From Mermis nigrescens (taxonomy: Eukaryota > Nematoda > Enoplea > Mermithida > Mermithidae), in NCBI GenBank assembly GCA_036768485.1, contig JAVLUZ010000143.1, positions 2,909,633 through 2,973,632 on the forward strand: a DNA stretch of 64,000 bases, in the 5' to 3' direction. The position numbers were made by a program, and so were the translations under genes. A model generated the notes under the pieces. It saw nothing but the letters and a program-made list of their open reading frames with translations. It ran no database searches and was not told where the DNA came from. Shown here piece after piece: positions 60,549-64,000 of the stretch (position 1 is its first letter; each line of letters begins with the position of its first letter).

Positions 60549-62889
60549 TTTCAATTTACCTAAAATTGATTGGACCTTAGGTACCTTTACATCCGATTCT
60601 CTTAACGAATTGTTTTACGACTGTTTCTCGTCTACAGGATTAACACAATTAGTTTTAGATCAAACGCATGATACAAATATCATTGATGTTATTTTTGCAG
60701 CAAATAATGTTTTTAATGTTAAAGTACTACCCTCCTTTTCCACAAGTGACCACAATTCTATATCTTTTGAAACTCTGATAACTCCACCTACTACTTATGT
60801 AGAATCTCACTTTAATTTTCAAAAAGCAGACTACTTTAGTATTGGTAGCTTTCTTTCTACTATTTCTTGGCCTGATCTTTTTTCTACTTGTTTAAATGTT
60901 AACGACATGTATAATGTATTTTTAAATGTCTTAAGGCCTCTTATTTTTACTTTTGTTCCTAAAGTTAAAGCAAAGCCCTCCAAATTTTCATACCCTAAAG
61001 TTTTACGAAAATTATTTGCCAAAAAACGGCTTTTATGGCAAAAATACAAAAAATATCGTACAATTATATGCAAACAAAGGTATCGTAATCATTGTAAAAT
61101 GTTACGCAAAGAAATTCATAATCATTTTTGTTTACAGGAAAGTAATTTATTGCAACATAACGATCTGAAATCCTTTTTTAGATTTGTAAATAATCGTTTA
61201 AATAATTCTCGAAGCATTCCACCTATTACTTCCACTGACAATAATGTAGTAACTGATCTTCATTGTAAAACTAATATGTTCAATCATTACTTCTCTTCCG
61301 TATTTACCAATGATGATACTAACGATTCTTTTGTTTTTCAGAAGCGGGGCGATTTTTCTATTTCAAACATCGTCTTTGACGAAAATAATGTCTCACGGGC
61401 GATTGCTAAGATGAAAAACTCGACTTCGATAGCGCCTGATGGTTTAAGTAACTTTTTTGTTAAAAAATTAGCTTATTATCTTCTTAAACCCCTTATCAGT
61501 ATTTTTACTGTTTCTTTTTTATCAGGTGATATCCCAGACATTTGGAGGGAGGCTTACGTTGTACCTATAATTAAAAAGGGTGACCCCTCATTAACTGAAA
61601 ATTATCGTCCTGTTTCTTTATGTTGCTCAACTTGTAAGATAATGGAAAGTATTATTAATACTCAACTATCAATTTATTTATCTACAAATGAGTTAATATC
61701 ACCTTTTCAATATGGTTTCCAAAAACATAAATCTTGCGAATTGCAACTATTAAATTGTAAACATTCTTGGGTTAAATCACTGGAATGTAAAGAAACCGTT
61801 GATATTATTTATATAGACTTTGCTAAAGCTTTTGACAAAGTCGACATATCTAAACTTCTTGTTAAATTAACTAGTTACGGTATTCAACAACACCTGTTTA
61901 ATTGGTTAAAAGCTTTTCTATCTAATCGTATTCAGTGTGTTCGCGTTAATCAGTGTTTTTCAGATTACGCCGCTGTTACAAGTGGAGTTATTCAAGGGTC
62001 CATTCTTGGACCTACGTTGTTTTTGATTTTTATAAATGATATCTTTGATAACTTGTTAAGTTCGACTTTTATGTTCGCGGATGACTTAAAAATATTCAAT
62101 CTTTCCTGCAATTATCAAACACTTCAGACCGATTTAGATAGAATTTCCATTTGGGCCACCAGAAATTGTTTACCAATATCATATTCTAAATGCACAGCCC
62201 TATATTTGGGCAAAAATAATCCTAAATTGTCATATACACTCAATACACAAGTTATTACGAACGATTCTGTCTATGTTCGCGATTTAGGAGTGCTAATTTC
62301 GCACAACCTGAAATTTAAGGAACATTACAACAGTATTATCAAGAAAGCTTTCTTGAGATCTATCTTAATTAGAAAATCCTTCTTTTCGCGTGATAAAAAT
62401 AATCTCGTAAAGGCCTTCATTGTTTACGTCAGACCGATCCTTGAATATTCCTGTGCTTTATGGAACCCCTCTTATATTAGTGATATCAACAGGCTGGAGG
62501 CTCTTCAGCGTAAATTTACTAAATACATAGTTGGATATCATAGCCCTCTTTCTTACGACGAACGCCTTAACCAACTTAACTTGTGTCGATTAGAATTACG
62601 TCGCCTTCATATTTGCTTATGTATGATGTATCAAATTATTAGTCAAAAATCTTGTCTTTGCATGACAGATTTTTTTGTGCTTAATCAAAATACTACTCGC
62701 TGCACAAATCGTTTCAAGCTAGTTGTTCCTCTTGTCCGTTCTAATTTACAAAAATTTGACTTTTTCTATAAGTATATCTCTGTTTGGAATCACCTACCTG
62801 ATTTTGTAGTCTCTTCCCCTAACTTGAATATATTCAAATCTAGATTAATTGATGTCGACTTATCCAAATTTATTATAGGGCGGGCTTAA
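60520..62889 (+). CDS. LINE endonuclease (C-part) plus reverse transcriptase, 789 codons
   Basis: The frame resumes at DFNLPKIDW. STSDHNSISFE (about residue 76) is the endonuclease SDH motif. RT runs from about residue 300: APDGLSNFFVKKLAYYLLKP, ENYRPVSLCCSTCKIM, FQYGFQKHKSCE, IDFAKAFDKVD (Asp433), SGVIQGSILGPTLFLIFIND, MFADDLKIF (Asp521-Asp522). All three catalytic Asp residues are present. Then YLGKNNPKLSY, VRDLGVLISHNLKF, VRPILEYSCALWNP and a carboxy end of KFIIGRA before TAA. The 3' half is uninterrupted, so the copy is young. Confidence 0.95.
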   Translation: MLLSRNYPRDFNLPKIDWTLGTFTSDSLNELFYDCFSSTGLTQLVLDQTHDTNIIDVIFAANNVFNVKVLPSFSTSDHNSISFETLITPPTTYVESHFNFQKADYFSIGSFLSTISWPDLFSTCLNVNDMYNVFLNVLRPLIFTFVPKVKAKPSKFSYPKVLRKLFAKKRLLWQKYKKYRTIICKQRYRNHCKMLRKEIHNHFCLQESNLLQHNDLKSFFRFVNNRLNNSRSIPPITSTDNNVVTDLHCKTNMFNHYFSSVFTNDDTNDSFVFQKRGDFSISNIVFDENNVSRAIAKMKNSTSIAPDGLSNFFVKKLAYYLLKPLISIFTVSFLSGDIPDIWREAYVVPIIKKGDPSLTENYRPVSLCCSTCKIMESIINTQLSIYLSTNELISPFQYGFQKHKSCELQLLNCKHSWVKSLECKETVDIIYIDFAKAFDKVDISKLLVKLTSYGIQQHLFNWLKAFLSNRIQCVRVNQCFSDYAAVTSGVIQGSILGPTLFLIFINDIFDNLLSSTFMFADDLKIFNLSCNYQTLQTDLDRISIWATRNCLPISYSKCTALYLGKNNPKLSYTLNTQVITNDSVYVRDLGVLISHNLKFKEHYNSIIKKAFLRSILIRKSFFSRDKNNLVKAFIVYVRPILEYSCALWNPSYISDINRLEALQRKFTKYIVGYHSPLSYDERLNQLNLCRLELRRLHICLCMMYQIISQKSCLCMTDFFVLNQNTTRCTNRFKLVVPLVRSNLQKFDFFYKYISVWNHLPDFVVSSPNLNIFKSRLIDVDLSKFIIGRA

Positions 62890-63026
62890 ATCGTCATTTT
62901 CATGACTCGCTCGTCGCCTTTTGCTGTACGCTTTTATTCTTTTGACCGTACGTTTTATTACTCTTTTACATCTTTCGTAATTGTCGCGTTTCAGTAATAA
63001 ATTATTTCATTCATTCATTCATTCAT

Positions 63027-64000
63027 AAGACCACGCTGCACACTGGTGGGTATGTGCGGGGTGTCCCCCTTACCAGGACTTTTTAGAAGGCATTTCCCCC
63101 CTCACTTCATTTTGGACCAAAACCGATTGCTTTAACCAGAGAAAAGCGCCGAATGACGTCTAATACTGTAATTTAAAGTATATGTACTTATTTTTCGAGC
63201 GAGCAGCTGACTTTGCACTTTTACGCTGGACTTCAATTCATCCATACGTTTTTCTTTTATTTTGTAAAAATTTGATGCTACCGGTCATTTGATTGCCCTT
63301 ATTATTGTTTTCATTGAATTTATCCAAAAATATTCATGAAAAATCAAATGCGAATAAAGTACAAAATTTAGCCATATAATAGGTGAAAAAAATGCCCACC
63401 CCCCAGGAAACTTGATTTAACCCCTCCCGGAGCTTTTGACCGTATGAATGTATGTCTAAGATTATTTGTGATGCCGAAAAAAGAAATAAGAACAGTCAAA
63501 GTATGACATTAGCACGACTAACTGAGTTTTTGTGTCCTAATTGAACAACACGTTTAAACATTTCGCAATTAAGTTTCGCACTGAGGATGTGCCAGTTAAT
63601 TATGTAACGGGACCGCAACCGGAAATCAAATTTTGATTTTCTAAGAAGCGGAACCAACTTTTTTCATAATAGCCTGGAACCGGAACAGCCCTACTTCGTG
63701 CATTTATGACAACTTGGCACTGTTTTCTATTGTTGAATAACAAAACAAGCGTCTTTATGTGAATACTGTTCTCAATTTTTAAGCGCAAATGCATTTATTG
63801 TCAGATTCAATTAGCATATAGCCGCCGCGCCGCAATATATTATTCACCTATGTTTTGTGATTATGAAATCAGATTTTTTCAATTTTCTGAGTCCACTTTT
63901 ATGAGTATCAATAGCTGAAATTCCGTCAAAACTTCTGACCATCGGGCCGGAGTATATATACATATCAACTTAATAATGAAATGAACAAAGAGTGTGTCAG
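63027..64000. other. Right edge: probable Gpdh intron 1, no gene found
   Basis: Short fragments resemble known repeats (GGGGTGTCCCCCTTACCAGG near 63060 matches CCTGTCAGGGGGACACCCCC near 2975, inverted). No exon or RNA gene seen. Confidence 0.5.

Larger units (their letters stand above)
60120..63026 (+). mobile_element. CR1/Jockey-type LINE, nearly intact second ORF
   Basis: The APE-type endonuclease starts with LFNAQSLVNKLGELYYLLD at 60137, the RT follows, and the element ends in AATAAATTATTT then (CATT)n at 63010-63026. It is 5'-truncated: no ORF1 and the first residues of the endonuclease are missing. It lies on the strand opposite to Gpdh, presumably within its first intron. Confidence 0.93.

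Overview
This is a window of an animal nuclear genome, most likely an arthropod and probably an insect. The evidence is spliced genes with GT-AG introns, an AT-rich background, and very dense transposon-derived sequence including CR1/Jockey-type LINEs, a Penelope-like element, a pogo-like DNA transposon and many TIR elements. The exact taxon cannot be read from the sequence. Some TIR elements (GGGCCCGGTTGCTCGACT ends) remind me of Hemiptera, but that is weak.

Three host genes are supported, all on the minus strand, and I rebuilt them by hand from splice sites and reading phase. (1) 1701-10352: the 5' two thirds of SLC30A9/ZnT9, a mitochondrial cation-diffusion-facilitator zinc transporter, with six exons visible and the 3' end beyond the left edge. 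(2) 25091-29234: a complete three-exon, 249-residue single-Ig-domain transmembrane protein that I do not recognise. (3) 42231-59664: cytosolic NAD-dependent glycerol-3-phosphate dehydrogenase (GPD1/Gpdh1). Exons from the one finishing the NAD-binding motif through to the stop are visible; the first coding exon is beyond the right edge. The genes show no functional link to each other.

The remaining roughly 60 kb is mostly mobile DNA, and the clearest novelty is there. One group of non-autonomous TIR elements carries 8-bp target duplications (hAT-like); five copies or families have perfect or one-mismatch duplications. A second group carries 10-bp duplications and A-x-ACATG-like ends (Mutator-like by duplication length). 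At 33836-36740 four elements sit one inside another. At 46456-51516 a 5.1-kb fold-back element with about 660-bp inverted arms encloses a Penelope-like reverse transcriptase and lies inside a Gpdh intron. Unrelated families share one short motif, GGCGCGAAGCGCC, whose core GCGAAGC is known as an exceptionally stable DNA mini-hairpin.

Layout: 1-10.4 kb ZnT9 exons with repeat-filled introns; 10.4-25 kb intergenic with a decayed pogo-like transposon, a truncated LINE and clusters of TIR elements; 25-29.2 kb the Ig gene; 29.2-42.2 kb intergenic with the nested elements and an interrupted LINE; 42.2-59.7 kb Gpdh; 59.7-64 kb upstream/intron 1 sequence with a nearly intact LINE. No tRNA, rRNA or CRISPR array was seen. 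All coordinates were counted by eye and may be off by a base or two at repeat edges; coding exon boundaries were checked by phase arithmetic.
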